DNA from: Streptomyces sp. SID12501
GTDB taxonomy: Bacteria; Actinomycetota; Actinomycetes; Streptomycetales; Streptomycetaceae
Direction of reading: 5' to 3'
Assembly (NCBI RefSeq): GCF_010550245.1
Contig: NZ_JAAGLU010000029.1
Span: 62,001-126,000 of the forward strand
Length of the DNA: 64,000 nucleotides
The first letter of the stretch is position 1, and each line of letters begins with the position of its first letter. Shown here one piece after another: positions 32,421 to 39,959 of the stretch. The notes beneath the pieces are model-generated. The model was not told where the DNA came from. It saw only the letters and a list, made by a program, of their open reading frames with translations, and made no database searches. A program made the position numbers and the translations under genes.

Positions 32421-33311
32421 TCAGACCTCGGCGCCCGACAGGCGTTCCACGGCCCGCAGCAGGGCCGAGTGGTCCAGACCCCCGTCACCCTGCGCCCGCA
32501 GGGACGCGACGAGTTGGGCGACCACCGCGCCGACCGGCAGCGCGGCGCCGACCGTGCGGGCCGCGTCCGTCACGATGCCCATGTCCTTGTGGTGGAGGTC
32601 GATACGGAAGCCCGGTGCGAAGTCGCGGTTCAGGAAGTTGTCCTTCTTGCGCGTCAGCACGGTCGAGCCGGCCAGCCCACCGCCCAGCACCTCCAGCGCC
32701 GCCTTCAGGTCCACGCCCGACTTCTCCAGGAAGACCACGGCCTCGGCGCACGCCTGGATGTTCACGGCGACGATCAGCTGGTTGGCCGCCTTCACCGTCT
32801 GGCCGGAGCCGTGCGGACCGCACAGTACGACGGTCCTGCCGAGCGCCTCGAAGATGGGCCTGGCGCTGTCGAAGTCGGCCTGTTCACCGCCGACCATGAT
32901 GGACAGCACGGCCTCGACCGCGCCCGCCTCACCACCCGAGACAGGCGCGTCCAGCACCCGGACGCCCCTGTCCGCAGCGGCCTTCGCCAGATCCACCGAA
33001 GTCTGCGGGGTGATCGACGACATGTCGACGAGCAGGGCACCGGGCCGCACGTTCGCCAGGATGCCCCCGGGGCCGTACGCGACCGCCTCGACCTGCGGTG
33101 ACGCGGGCACCATCGTGATCACGACGTCGGCGTCGAGCACGGCGTCGGCGATCGAGGCGGCAGCCGTGCCGCCGGCGTCGACGAGGCGGTCGAGCTTGTC
33201 CTGTTCCAGGGTGAAGCCGGTGACGTCGTAACCCGCCTTGATCAGGTTCTCGGACATGGGGGAGCCCATGATGCCGAGGCCTATCCAGGCGACCTTGGGA
33301 AGATCGGTCAT
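32421..33311 (-). CDS. glxR: Tartronate semialdehyde (2-hydroxy-3-oxopropionate) reductase
   Basis: 296 residues. The Rossmann fold opens with WIGLGIMGSPM (NAD(P)-binding GxGxxG). The family substrate motif is APVSGGEAGA, and the catalytic lysine is in GSGQTVKAANQ. It reduces tartronate semialdehyde to D-glycerate, completing the route from glyoxylate. It follows hyi by 75 bp on the same strand, an interval that contains three copies of GGTGATGTCAG. Length and motifs are standard. The 3-hydroxyisobutyrate dehydrogenase family is related, but the neighbours Gcl and Hyi settle the assignment. Confidence 0.92.
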   Translation of the reverse strand: MTDLPKVAWIGLGIMGSPMSENLIKAGYDVTGFTLEQDKLDRLVDAGGTAAASIADAVLDADVVITMVPASPQVEAVAYGPGGILANVRPGALLVDMSSITPQTSVDLAKAAADRGVRVLDAPVSGGEAGAVEAVLSIMVGGEQADFDSARPIFEALGRTVVLCGPHGSGQTVKAANQLIVAVNIQACAEAVVFLEKSGVDLKAALEVLGGGLAGSTVLTRKKDNFLNRDFAPGFRIDLHHKDMGIVTDAARTVGAALPVGAVVAQLVASLRAQGDGGLDHSALLRAVERLSGAEV

Positions 33312-33340
33312 GACGGGGCGCCTCTCTGCTGCTGTGCTGC

Positions 33341-33393
33341 TCGGTGATGTCAGAGGTGATGTCAGGGGGATGGCAGGGGGGTGATGTCAGGGG
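33341..33393. repeat. GGTGATGTCAG minisatellite
   Basis: Three copies of GGTGATGTCAG separated by GGGGGATGGCA-like filler lie between hyi and glxR and reach the hyi stop codon. A simple slippage repeat with no evident function. Confidence 0.55.
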
Positions 33394-34226
33394 GTTCGGC
33401 GTGCTTCGCGCGGCAGCCAGTCGAACGCCTCGGCGCTCGGCCGGTCGCCCGGTTTGTACTCCAGGCCCACCCAGCCCTCGTAACCGGCCTTGCGCAGCCG
33501 GTCGAGGTGGTCCGCGAGGGGGAGCGTGCCGGTGCCGGGGGCGCCGCGGCCGGGGTTGTCGGCGATCTGGACGTGCCCCGTCTTCGCGGCGAACCGGTCG
33601 ATCACCGAGGTGAGGTCCTCGCCGTTCATGGACAGGTGGTAGAGGTCCATCAGGAAGCGCGCGTTGTCGAGGCCGGTCGCCGCGTTGACCCGGTCGACGA
33701 CCTCCACGGCGGCCGGGGCGCTCACCAGCGGATACCGAGGCGACTCCGGTTCGTTGAGTGCCTCGACGAGGAGGATCGCCCCGATCCGGTTCGCGGCGTG
33801 GGCCGCGAGCACCAGGTTCTCCAGCGCCAGCGCGTCCTGCTCCGCCGGGTCCACGCCCTCGGTCCGGTTGCCGTACAGCGCGTTGAGCGCGCCGCAGCCG
33901 AGCGACTCGGCCAGACCCGCGGCCACCTCGATGTTGGCGCGGAACCGCTCCGACTCCTCCCCGGGCACCGACAGGGCGCCCCGGTCCGGGCCCGGCAGCT
34001 GTCCGGCGTAGAAGTTCAGCCCGGTGAGCCGGACGCCGGCGTTTTCGATCGCGGCCCGCAGCGAGTCCAGCTCGGACTGTGCCGGGGTGGGGGAGTCGAG
34101 CCAGGGCCACCACAGCTCGACCGCGGTGAATCCGGCGGCCCGGGCCGCCGCCGGGCGCTCCAGGAGCGGGAGTTCCGTGAAGAGGATCGACAGGTTGACG
34201 TTGAAGCGCTGCTCTGTGAATCCCAT
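33387..34226 (-). CDS. hyi: Hydroxypyruvate isomerase
   Basis: 279 residues, TIM barrel of the xylose isomerase-like superfamily. Visible landmarks: NVNLSILFTELP at the start, a VELWWPW segment, LNFYAGQLPGPDRG, then ILLVEALNEPESPRYPLV with the metal-binding Glu, DLYHLSMNGEDL with Asp and His, and VQIADNPGRGAPGTG. It interconverts hydroxypyruvate and tartronate semialdehyde, the substrate of GlxR. It is first in the hyi-glxR transcript. The paired TTCC-N7-GGAA operators at 34249-34284 are directly upstream, as in front of gcl. The ribosome binding site (GAGGGG) is rather far from the ATG. Confidence 0.9.
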   Translation of the reverse strand: MGFTEQRFNVNLSILFTELPLLERPAAARAAGFTAVELWWPWLDSPTPAQSELDSLRAAIENAGVRLTGLNFYAGQLPGPDRGALSVPGEESERFRANIEVAAGLAESLGCGALNALYGNRTEGVDPAEQDALALENLVLAAHAANRIGAILLVEALNEPESPRYPLVSAPAAVEVVDRVNAATGLDNARFLMDLYHLSMNGEDLTSVIDRFAAKTGHVQIADNPGRGAPGTGTLPLADHLDRLRKAGYEGWVGLEYKPGDRPSAEAFDWLPREARRTP

Positions 34227-34248
34227 GGCCGTCGGCGACCCCTCTTAA

Positions 34249-34284
34249 TTCCGTATGGTGGAAATAGCTTTCTGCTTTATGGAA
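34249..34284. promoter_or_regulatory. Paired TTCC-N7-GGAA-type operators upstream of hyi
   Basis: 34249-34263 is TTCC, seven bases, GGAA; 34270-34284 is TTCT, seven bases, GGAA. The centres are 21 bp apart, exactly as at gcl. On the minus strand TTGACA at 34313-34308 serves as -35 and a weaker CAGTCT as -10, so the operators lie at the transcription start. Confidence 0.68.
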
Positions 34285-34427
34285 GACTGCCGTCGAGTGT
34301 CGGAACTTGTCAAGAGGGGTCTCCCGAGTGGCGGGGCCGGAAGCGGGCGGTTACACAGGGTTCAACGTTCATATGAGCGGGGGTGCACGTTTCTCGTGCG
34401 CCAGTGCACTGAAGTTGTGAGGCAAAC

Positions 34428-35456
34428 ATGGCCGTCGAGCCATTCCCTGCCTGCCCGGAGAGCTCCGGAACAGGCGAACCCCGTGCGGTGACCCGCATAC
34501 GCACAAACGACCTGGTGCGCACCGTGGTCGTCGCCAGACCCCTGGACGATGTCGTCCAGCTCGTCACCCTCCTGGAGCAGTCGCCCGACGGCCTGCCGAC
34601 CGCCGCGACGGTCCTGCGGGTCGCGGCGGTGGCGCGCTCTGTCGAGGACGTCTCACGCCTCGTGGAACTGCTGGGCCCGCCGGCGCACGGTGTCGACCGG
34701 ATGGACGAGGCGATCCGGACGGCCGCCGAGCAGCGGCCGGTGGCCGAGGTCGGCCGCCTGGTCGCGCTTCTGCACGCGGCCCCGCACTCCGCGCACGCGG
34801 AGGCCCAGGCGGTGCGGGCCGCCGCCGGCAGGCCCGTCGAGGACCTCGCGCAGTTGATCGGCCGCATCGGCGACGCCCAGGACCAGGACCAGGACCAGGA
34901 CCAGGACCAGGACCAGGACCTGGACCGGGACCGGGACCGGGACCTGGGCAGGGGCCTGGATCCCGCGGTCACGAACACCGCGCCTCGGGTCCAGGAGACG
35001 GCGGCCGTGGTGCGCGCCGGGAGGCGTGACGTCCTGTGGTTCCGCCGGACTGCCGCCGCTCTCGTCCTGCTCTGCGGCGCGGCCCACTTCCCGCTCGACT
35101 GGGTCGACGCGCCGAGGTACGGACCGGCCGCCTCGTTCGGCATTTCCGTACTGTGCCTGCTGGCCGGTGCGGCGCTGTGGTTCGGCCGGTCACCGGCCGT
35201 GGCCGCCGCTGCCGCGGTCCTGTCGGGCGCGTTGGCCGCCGCCCATCTGCTGGGCACGCATGTCGACTCGGAGACACTCGCCTACGTACGGCAGGCGGGC
35301 GGAGCCGCTTCCCCGCTGCCCGCTCTGGCGGCCTGTGTCGCGACACTCGCCGCGCTGACGGTACTGGCCGTGCCCCTCGCCCGCCGACGGCGTGCCGCCG
35401 GTGCCCGTGAGGTTGCCACCGACCCGGTCCTGAAGATGAACTCCCTTCGCTTGTAG
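34428..35456 (+). CDS. Membrane protein with helical repeats and Asp-Gln/Asp-Arg linker
   Basis: 342 residues, function not recognised. Residues about 30-150 contain three to four 33-residue units with the pattern RPxEDVxxLVxLL, then xxAIRxAA, suggesting helical hairpins. A linker of seven Gln-Asp and then Leu-Asp/Arg-Asp dipeptides follows, encoded by CAGGAC repeats. The C-terminal third has four hydrophobic helices (AALVLLCGAAHFPLDW, FGISVLCLLAGAALWFG, AAAVLSGALAAAHLLG, LAALTVLAVPLARRRR). It is therefore an integral membrane protein with a large cytoplasmic N-terminal part. It is divergent from hyi with about 200 bp between, but its link to ureide metabolism is unknown. Confidence 0.8.
   Translation: MAVEPFPACPESSGTGEPRAVTRIRTNDLVRTVVVARPLDDVVQLVTLLEQSPDGLPTAATVLRVAAVARSVEDVSRLVELLGPPAHGVDRMDEAIRTAAEQRPVAEVGRLVALLHAAPHSAHAEAQAVRAAAGRPVEDLAQLIGRIGDAQDQDQDQDQDQDQDLDRDRDRDLGRGLDPAVTNTAPRVQETAAVVRAGRRDVLWFRRTAAALVLLCGAAHFPLDWVDAPRYGPAASFGISVLCLLAGAALWFGRSPAVAAAAAVLSGALAAAHLLGTHVDSETLAYVRQAGGAASPLPALAACVATLAALTVLAVPLARRRRAAGAREVATDPVLKMNSLRL
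34878..34949. repeat. Hexanucleotide repeat CAGGAC inside a gene
   Basis: Seven perfect CAGGAC units (34878-34919) followed by CTGGAC and three CGGGAC units. In frame, they encode Gln-Asp, Leu-Asp and Arg-Asp. Slippage here would change linker length by two residues per unit without a frameshift. Confidence 0.85.
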
Positions 35457-35586
35457 GGCAGTTCGGGTACGGACCGCATGCTCTTCGGAGTGGGCGCGCA
35501 TCCCTGCTGAATGTCGCAGGGGAGTCCGTTAGGGTCGTGTCCCAGCGGCCGGGACGCAAGCGGCTGGGACACGACCTGACGGAAGA

Positions 35587-35850
35587 ATGGGCACAGTGCG
35601 ACTGCGAGTGGAGTTCACGACCGAGCCCTTCGATCTCGACGAGGCACCCGCGCACGCGCTGGTCGCCCGCGAGGTCATCGAGGCGGCCGAGCTGGACGCG
35701 GTGGACGTCGGCCCGTTCGGCAACACCGCCGAGGGCCACGCCGATGCCGTGCTCACCGCCCTGGACGCACTGCTGCGCAGGACCCTGGAGGCCGGCGCGA
35801 CCCGGATCTCCCTCCAGGTCAACGTGATCGACGGGGAAGGCGGCCGGTGA
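35587..35850 (+). CDS. Small MTH1187/YkoF-type thiamine-binding-fold protein
   Basis: 87 residues. The strand-helix pattern RLRVEFTTEPFDLDE, VDVGPFGNTAEGHADAV and TRISLQVNVID follows the small ferredoxin-like family (PF01910) whose members bind thiamine or related molecules; the conserved G-x-F/M-G-T then EG is seen as GPFGNTAEG. Family assignment is by pattern only. Its 3' end overlaps the next gene by 4 bp (GTGA), so the pair is coupled. As Gcl upstream uses thiamine diphosphate a link is tempting but unproven. Confidence 0.6.
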   Translation: MGTVRLRVEFTTEPFDLDEAPAHALVAREVIEAAELDAVDVGPFGNTAEGHADAVLTALDALLRRTLEAGATRISLQVNVIDGEGGR

Positions 35851-36272
35851 CCGCCGCCGGGGACGGGTCCGTCGCCGCCGCCTTTGTCGCGGCCGTGAAA
35901 CCGCTGGTCGACGCCATGGGCGGCGAGATGGTGGCGCCCGGCCGGGCCGGCCCCGACGACGTCGTGCTCGCCTGGGAGGGCGCCGACGTGGTCGCCGTAC
36001 GCCTGCCGCAGCTCTCCGACTCGCTCGATCACATCCTGGCCGCCCTGGAGCGCGGACACGGCAAGCCGCTGGCAGAACTGGACCGCAAGGCCAAGCAGGA
36101 GACCGTACGGATACTCGAGGCGCGCGGCGCCTTCACCGTGCGGCACGGGGTCGAGACCGTGGCGAGCGCCCTCGGGGTCAGCCGTTTCACGGTCTACAAC
36201 TACATCAATTACGTCAATGAGCAGCGGGCCAAGGCACGTGCGAGCGACGAGCAGCCACAGCAGGACGGCTGA
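35847..36272 (+). CDS. Helix-turn-helix (DauR/YheO-like) regulator
   Basis: 141 residues, GTG start overlapping the previous gene. The C-terminal 75 residues read LDRKAKQETVRILEARGAF, then RHGVETVASALGVSRFTVYNYI, the DauR-type helix-turn-helix found in YheO proteins. The N-terminal half is an alpha-beta domain without the usual PAS signature (DDVVLAWEGADVVAVRLP). It probably regulates nearby transport or ureide genes, but no site can be assigned. A weak hairpin (GGGCCAC / GTGGCCC, 36317-36344) follows before the convergent ABC operon. Confidence 0.72.
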   Translation: MTAAGDGSVAAAFVAAVKPLVDAMGGEMVAPGRAGPDDVVLAWEGADVVAVRLPQLSDSLDHILAALERGHGKPLAELDRKAKQETVRILEARGAFTVRHGVETVASALGVSRFTVYNYINYVNEQRAKARASDEQPQQDG

Positions 36273-36316
36273 CCCGGCGCAGCCGCGGACCCCGCCGGTG
36301 GGACGGCGTCCTGGAC

Positions 36317-36344
36317 GGGCCACTGCCGCAGGCCGCCGTGGCCC
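36317..36344. terminator. Weak hairpin between convergent operons
   Basis: GGGCCAC and GTGGCCC form a 7-bp stem with a 14-nt loop between the HTH gene and the livF-like gene. Followed by the repeated motif CCGGTCCGACCC. Low confidence as a terminator. Confidence 0.3.
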
Positions 36345-36405
36345 GGCGGCTGCTTGGCTTCCAGGTCACACTCGACCCCGGTCCGACTCCCGGTCCGACC
36401 CCCGG

Positions 36406-37137
36406 TCACGAAACGGGCTCCGGCGCCCGCTCGCCGAGGTAGGCCCGTTCCAGCAGCCCGGGATCCGTGGTGAGCCTCTGGGCGGGCCCGCTCAGCACCG
36501 TTTCGCCGTGTACCAGGACCACCGCCCGGTCCGCCACCGCCAGGGCGAGGCGGACATGCTGCTCGACGAGCACGACCGCCGTTCCGGTACCTTCGGCGAT
36601 CCGCCGGACGACCGGCAGCAACTCCTCGACGATCACCGGCGCCAGCCCCATGCTGAGCTCGTCGATGAGCAGCACGCGCGGATCCTGGATCATGGCCCGA
36701 CCCAGGGCCAGCATCTGCTGCTCCCCGCCGGAGAGCATCCCGGCCGCGACCTTCAGACGTTTGCCCAGTGCCGGAAAGAAGTCGAGCACGTGGTCCACGG
36801 TGCTGCCGTGACGCCTCCGGGCGAGGGTCAGGTTGTCCCGTACGGTCAACTGGGTGAACAGCGATCGGTCGTCGGGGACAAGGACCAGTCCCCTCCGGGC
36901 GACCTCGCGGGCTCGGCCACCACGGATCTGCCGGCCGTCAAGGGTGACCGACCCGCCCAGGCGTGGCAGCAGGCCCGCGAGCGTCATCAGCACGGTGGTC
37001 TTCCCGGCTCCATTGGGTCCGAGCAGCGCGGTGACCTCGCCGGGGAGCAGCTTCAGGCCGAAGCCGCGCACCACCGGCCGTCCCTTGGTGTAGCCCGCGT
37101 CCAGGCCCTCACATGTCAGCAGTTCCTGCCCGGTCAC
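36406..37137 (-). CDS. ABC transporter ATPase, LivF type
   Basis: 243 residues, GTG start overlapping the stop of the fused permease gene (GTGA). Walker A is GPNGAGKTT, the signature is LSGGEQQMLALGRA, Walker B is VLLIDELSMGLAP and the switch His is in LVEQHVRLAL. ATPases with ELSMGLAP are typical of LivF, the second ATPase of branched-chain amino acid (HAAT) importers. Together with the fused protein and the lipoprotein at 39960 it forms a complete importer operon. The solute cannot be read from sequence; an amide, urea or amino acid is possible. Confidence 0.9.
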   Translation of the reverse strand: MTGQELLTCEGLDAGYTKGRPVVRGFGLKLLPGEVTALLGPNGAGKTTVLMTLAGLLPRLGGSVTLDGRQIRGGRAREVARRGLVLVPDDRSLFTQLTVRDNLTLARRRHGSTVDHVLDFFPALGKRLKVAAGMLSGGEQQMLALGRAMIQDPRVLLIDELSMGLAPVIVEELLPVVRRIAEGTGTAVVLVEQHVRLALAVADRAVVLVHGETVLSGPAQRLTTDPGLLERAYLGERAPEPVS

Positions 37138-39929
37138 TGGACGACCTCCCCACGCAATTGGTTCGCATCGACGTGGGTCGCACCGAGGTAAGCGGTGGCG
37201 ACCCGTGGATCGGCCTTGATCTCGGCGGGGGTTCCCTCCGCGATCACCTTCCCGATGTCCAGCACGACGATCCGATCGCACACGTCGAGCACCAACCCCA
37301 TGTCGTGGTCGATCAGCAGTACGGTCACACCGCCGGCCCGGACGGCACGCAAACGGTCACCCAGCCACCGGCTCTCGGAGCTGTCCAGACCGGCCGCGGG
37401 CTCGTCCAGGAGCAGCATCCGGGGACGCCCGGCCAGGGCACGCGCGATCGACACCAACTGCCGCCTTCCTTGGGAGAGTTCACGCGCCGGCTGGGCCCGG
37501 AACCGGCTCAGGTGCAGCGTCTCGAACAACCGGTTCCGCAGCTCCAGCCCCTGCATGGTGCCGACATGGTCGCCGCCGTGCCGGGCCGCCGCCTCCCCGA
37601 CCAGTACGTTCTCCTCCACGCTGAGATCCTCGTAGAGCTCGATGCCCTGGAAGGTGCGCCCGAGGCCTGCCCGGCCCCGCTGATGAGGCTTCAGCGACGA
37701 AATCGGCCGCCCGTCGAACTCGACCGTTCCCGTGCTGCGGTGGTATCCGCTGATCGCGTCGAGCAGGGTGGTCTTCCCCGCACCGTTCGGCCCTATCACG
37801 CCGACGATCTCACCCGAGCGCACGTCGAAGGAGACCGAGTCGACCGCCACCACACCGCCGTACCGCACCCCGATGTCGCGCACCGAGAGCACCACTTCGC
37901 CCGGATCGGGGACCCTCGGGCGGGCGGACGGTGCCGCCTCGGTCAGCATCTCGGTGTCCAACTCGGCGGCGTCGGCGTCGGCGGCGCCGCCGGGCCGGCG
38001 CCTGTTTCGCAGCTTGTCCATCAGTTCGTGCGCCGGACCGACGATGCCTTCCGGGTTCATGATCACCGTGAGCACCAGGCCGATGCCCATGATCACGCCG
38101 TACCACTCTCCCATTGACAGTGCCCGGTCCAGCAGAACCGGCAGCAGGCCTCCGGCTCCCATCACGCCGGCCACGAGGCCGCCGGACAGGGCGGTGATGC
38201 CCGCCAGGTACGCGGTGGCGAACAAGCCCAGACCGCCGATCGCGGTGAACATCTGGGCGTCGGCGACGGTCTGCTGGTAGCCCAGCAGGGCGCCCCCGAG
38301 CCCGGCGATGAACGCTCCGATCGCGAAGGCGATGATCTTCGTACGGGCGACGTCGATCCCCGCCGCCGCGGCCGACCGCTCGTTGGCGCGCACGGCCAGC
38401 ATCGCCGCCCCGAGCCGGCTGCGGCGCAGCCGTCCCACACCCAGGCCGACCCCCAACAGCACCACCAGGCACAGCAACGCGAACGGGATGCGCGGGTAGT
38501 CCTCGCCGGCACCGATGCCCAGGTCGATTCCGAACAGGTGTGGTGCGGGGACCTGCGAGCCGTCCAGGCCGCCGTTGAGTTCGGTGTTGCGGAACCAGAA
38601 GGCCTCGAGGGCCACCGCCAGCGCGACCGTGACCACCGCCGCGGGCAGACCACGGATCCGCAGGGCGGGAAGCCCGATCACGACGCCGATCACCATCGCC
38701 GCCACGGCCGCCAGCAGCGGGGCGAACGGGAAGGGGATCCCCCACCCCGCACTCAGCTTGCTGAGGCTGAACGCGCCGACCCCGGCCAGGGTCAGCTGGG
38801 CCAGCGAGATCTGGCCGGCGAACCCGGTGACGACCACCAGCGACAGTGAGATCACCGCCAGGGTCAGCGAGGTGATGACCGCGGCGCGGATGCTTCCGCG
38901 GGTGGCGAGGAGAACGACGACACCCAGGCCGGTGCTCACGACGGCCGGGACCAGGATACGGTCGGGCCGCGGCGCGCGGCCCAACGCCTGCTGGACCAGA
39001 GAGCCGCGGGTCGGCAGTGGCCGTCCGCGGACCACGAGGTAGGCCAGGATCACGGCCAGCGGCACCAGCTGCGCCGTGCCGGTCTGAGGCAGCCATGACC
39101 ACTGTCCCTGGAGGAACTGCAGTTCCGACTGCAGCATCCCGATGACCAGGCCGGCTCCCACGGCGGGGACCAGCGCGGTGAAGTTGCCGACCAGGGCCGC
39201 GGCGAGGGCCGGCACGATGAACAGGGTGTACGAAATCGGGACCAGGGGCACGATCGGTGCGATCAGGATGCCGGACAGGCCGGCGATGGCCGAGCTCAGC
39301 GCCCAGTTCGCCACCGCGATCCGCTCCGGCGACAGCCCGCTGACCAGTGCGCCCTTCTCCGATTCCGCCGCCGCCCTGGCCGTGAGGCCGAACCGGGTCA
39401 GCCGGAACACCAGCGCCAGCGCGACCGTCAGTACGACGATGACCGCCGCGAACCACAGCCGGTCGCCGGGGATACGCGAACCACCCCATTCCACCGGGTC
39501 GTTCGGCAGAATGGCCTTGACCGACACCTGGGCGGTGCCCACCCGCGCGGCGATCACGGACTGGATCACCAGCATCACCCCGATCGAGGCGACGGCTTTG
39601 GCCACCGGCGGCGCGGATCGCAGTTGCCGGAAGACCAGCCCGTACAGAACCACCCCGAACACCGCGGCGAGCACCAGCGAGATCACCATCGCCGGGACCA
39701 GCCCGAGCGGTCCGCCGAGTCCGACCGTTGTCGGCAGGCCCGGTATCGGCACCAGCAGCTCACCCCGGCGCAGGAACGCGTAGGTGTACGCGCTGTACAG
39801 CGCGATCGCCCCGGTGGCGAAGTTGACCACCCCGGAACTGCGGTAGGTCAGCACCAGTGCCAGCGCGAGCGCGCCGAACACCGCCCCACTCCCCAGGCCC
39901 AGCAGCAGAAACACGACGTACTGGCTCAT
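37134..39929 (-). CDS. Fused LivH-LivM-LivG: two permeases and an ATPase in one chain
   Basis: 931 residues. Residues 1 to about 300 are a LivH-like permease (SSGVVNFATGAIALYSAYT). Residues about 320-630 are LivM-like (TGFAGQISLAQLTLAGVGAF, with the EAA-type stretch). A charged linker leads to a LivG-like ATPase from about 680: Walker A GPNGAGKTT at 713-721, signature ELSQGRRQ near 818-824, Walker B LLLDEPAAGLD near 839. The usual LSGGQ is LSQGR, a LivG trait. Separate genes are the norm; LivM-LivG fusions are known, the triple is less common. No stop or frameshift is seen at the junctions. It imports the ligand of the adjacent lipoprotein. Confidence 0.92.
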   Translation of the reverse strand: MSQYVVFLLLGLGSGAVFGALALALVLTYRSSGVVNFATGAIALYSAYTYAFLRRGELLVPIPGLPTTVGLGGPLGLVPAMVISLVLAAVFGVVLYGLVFRQLRSAPPVAKAVASIGVMLVIQSVIAARVGTAQVSVKAILPNDPVEWGGSRIPGDRLWFAAVIVVLTVALALVFRLTRFGLTARAAAESEKGALVSGLSPERIAVANWALSSAIAGLSGILIAPIVPLVPISYTLFIVPALAAALVGNFTALVPAVGAGLVIGMLQSELQFLQGQWSWLPQTGTAQLVPLAVILAYLVVRGRPLPTRGSLVQQALGRAPRPDRILVPAVVSTGLGVVVLLATRGSIRAAVITSLTLAVISLSLVVVTGFAGQISLAQLTLAGVGAFSLSKLSAGWGIPFPFAPLLAAVAAMVIGVVIGLPALRIRGLPAAVVTVALAVALEAFWFRNTELNGGLDGSQVPAPHLFGIDLGIGAGEDYPRIPFALLCLVVLLGVGLGVGRLRRSRLGAAMLAVRANERSAAAAGIDVARTKIIAFAIGAFIAGLGGALLGYQQTVADAQMFTAIGGLGLFATAYLAGITALSGGLVAGVMGAGGLLPVLLDRALSMGEWYGVIMGIGLVLTVIMNPEGIVGPAHELMDKLRNRRRPGGAADADAAELDTEMLTEAAPSARPRVPDPGEVVLSVRDIGVRYGGVVAVDSVSFDVRSGEIVGVIGPNGAGKTTLLDAISGYHRSTGTVEFDGRPISSLKPHQRGRAGLGRTFQGIELYEDLSVEENVLVGEAAARHGGDHVGTMQGLELRNRLFETLHLSRFRAQPARELSQGRRQLVSIARALAGRPRMLLLDEPAAGLDSSESRWLGDRLRAVRAGGVTVLLIDHDMGLVLDVCDRIVVLDIGKVIAEGTPAEIKADPRVATAYLGATHVDANQLRGEVVQ

Positions 39930-39959
39930 CGGCGAGACCGTCCCTTCCGGCTGCTTCGA

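Noticed and set aside
34878..34949. Repeat block considered as a CRISPR-like array
   Set aside because: It is a simple in-frame hexanucleotide repeat without spacers.
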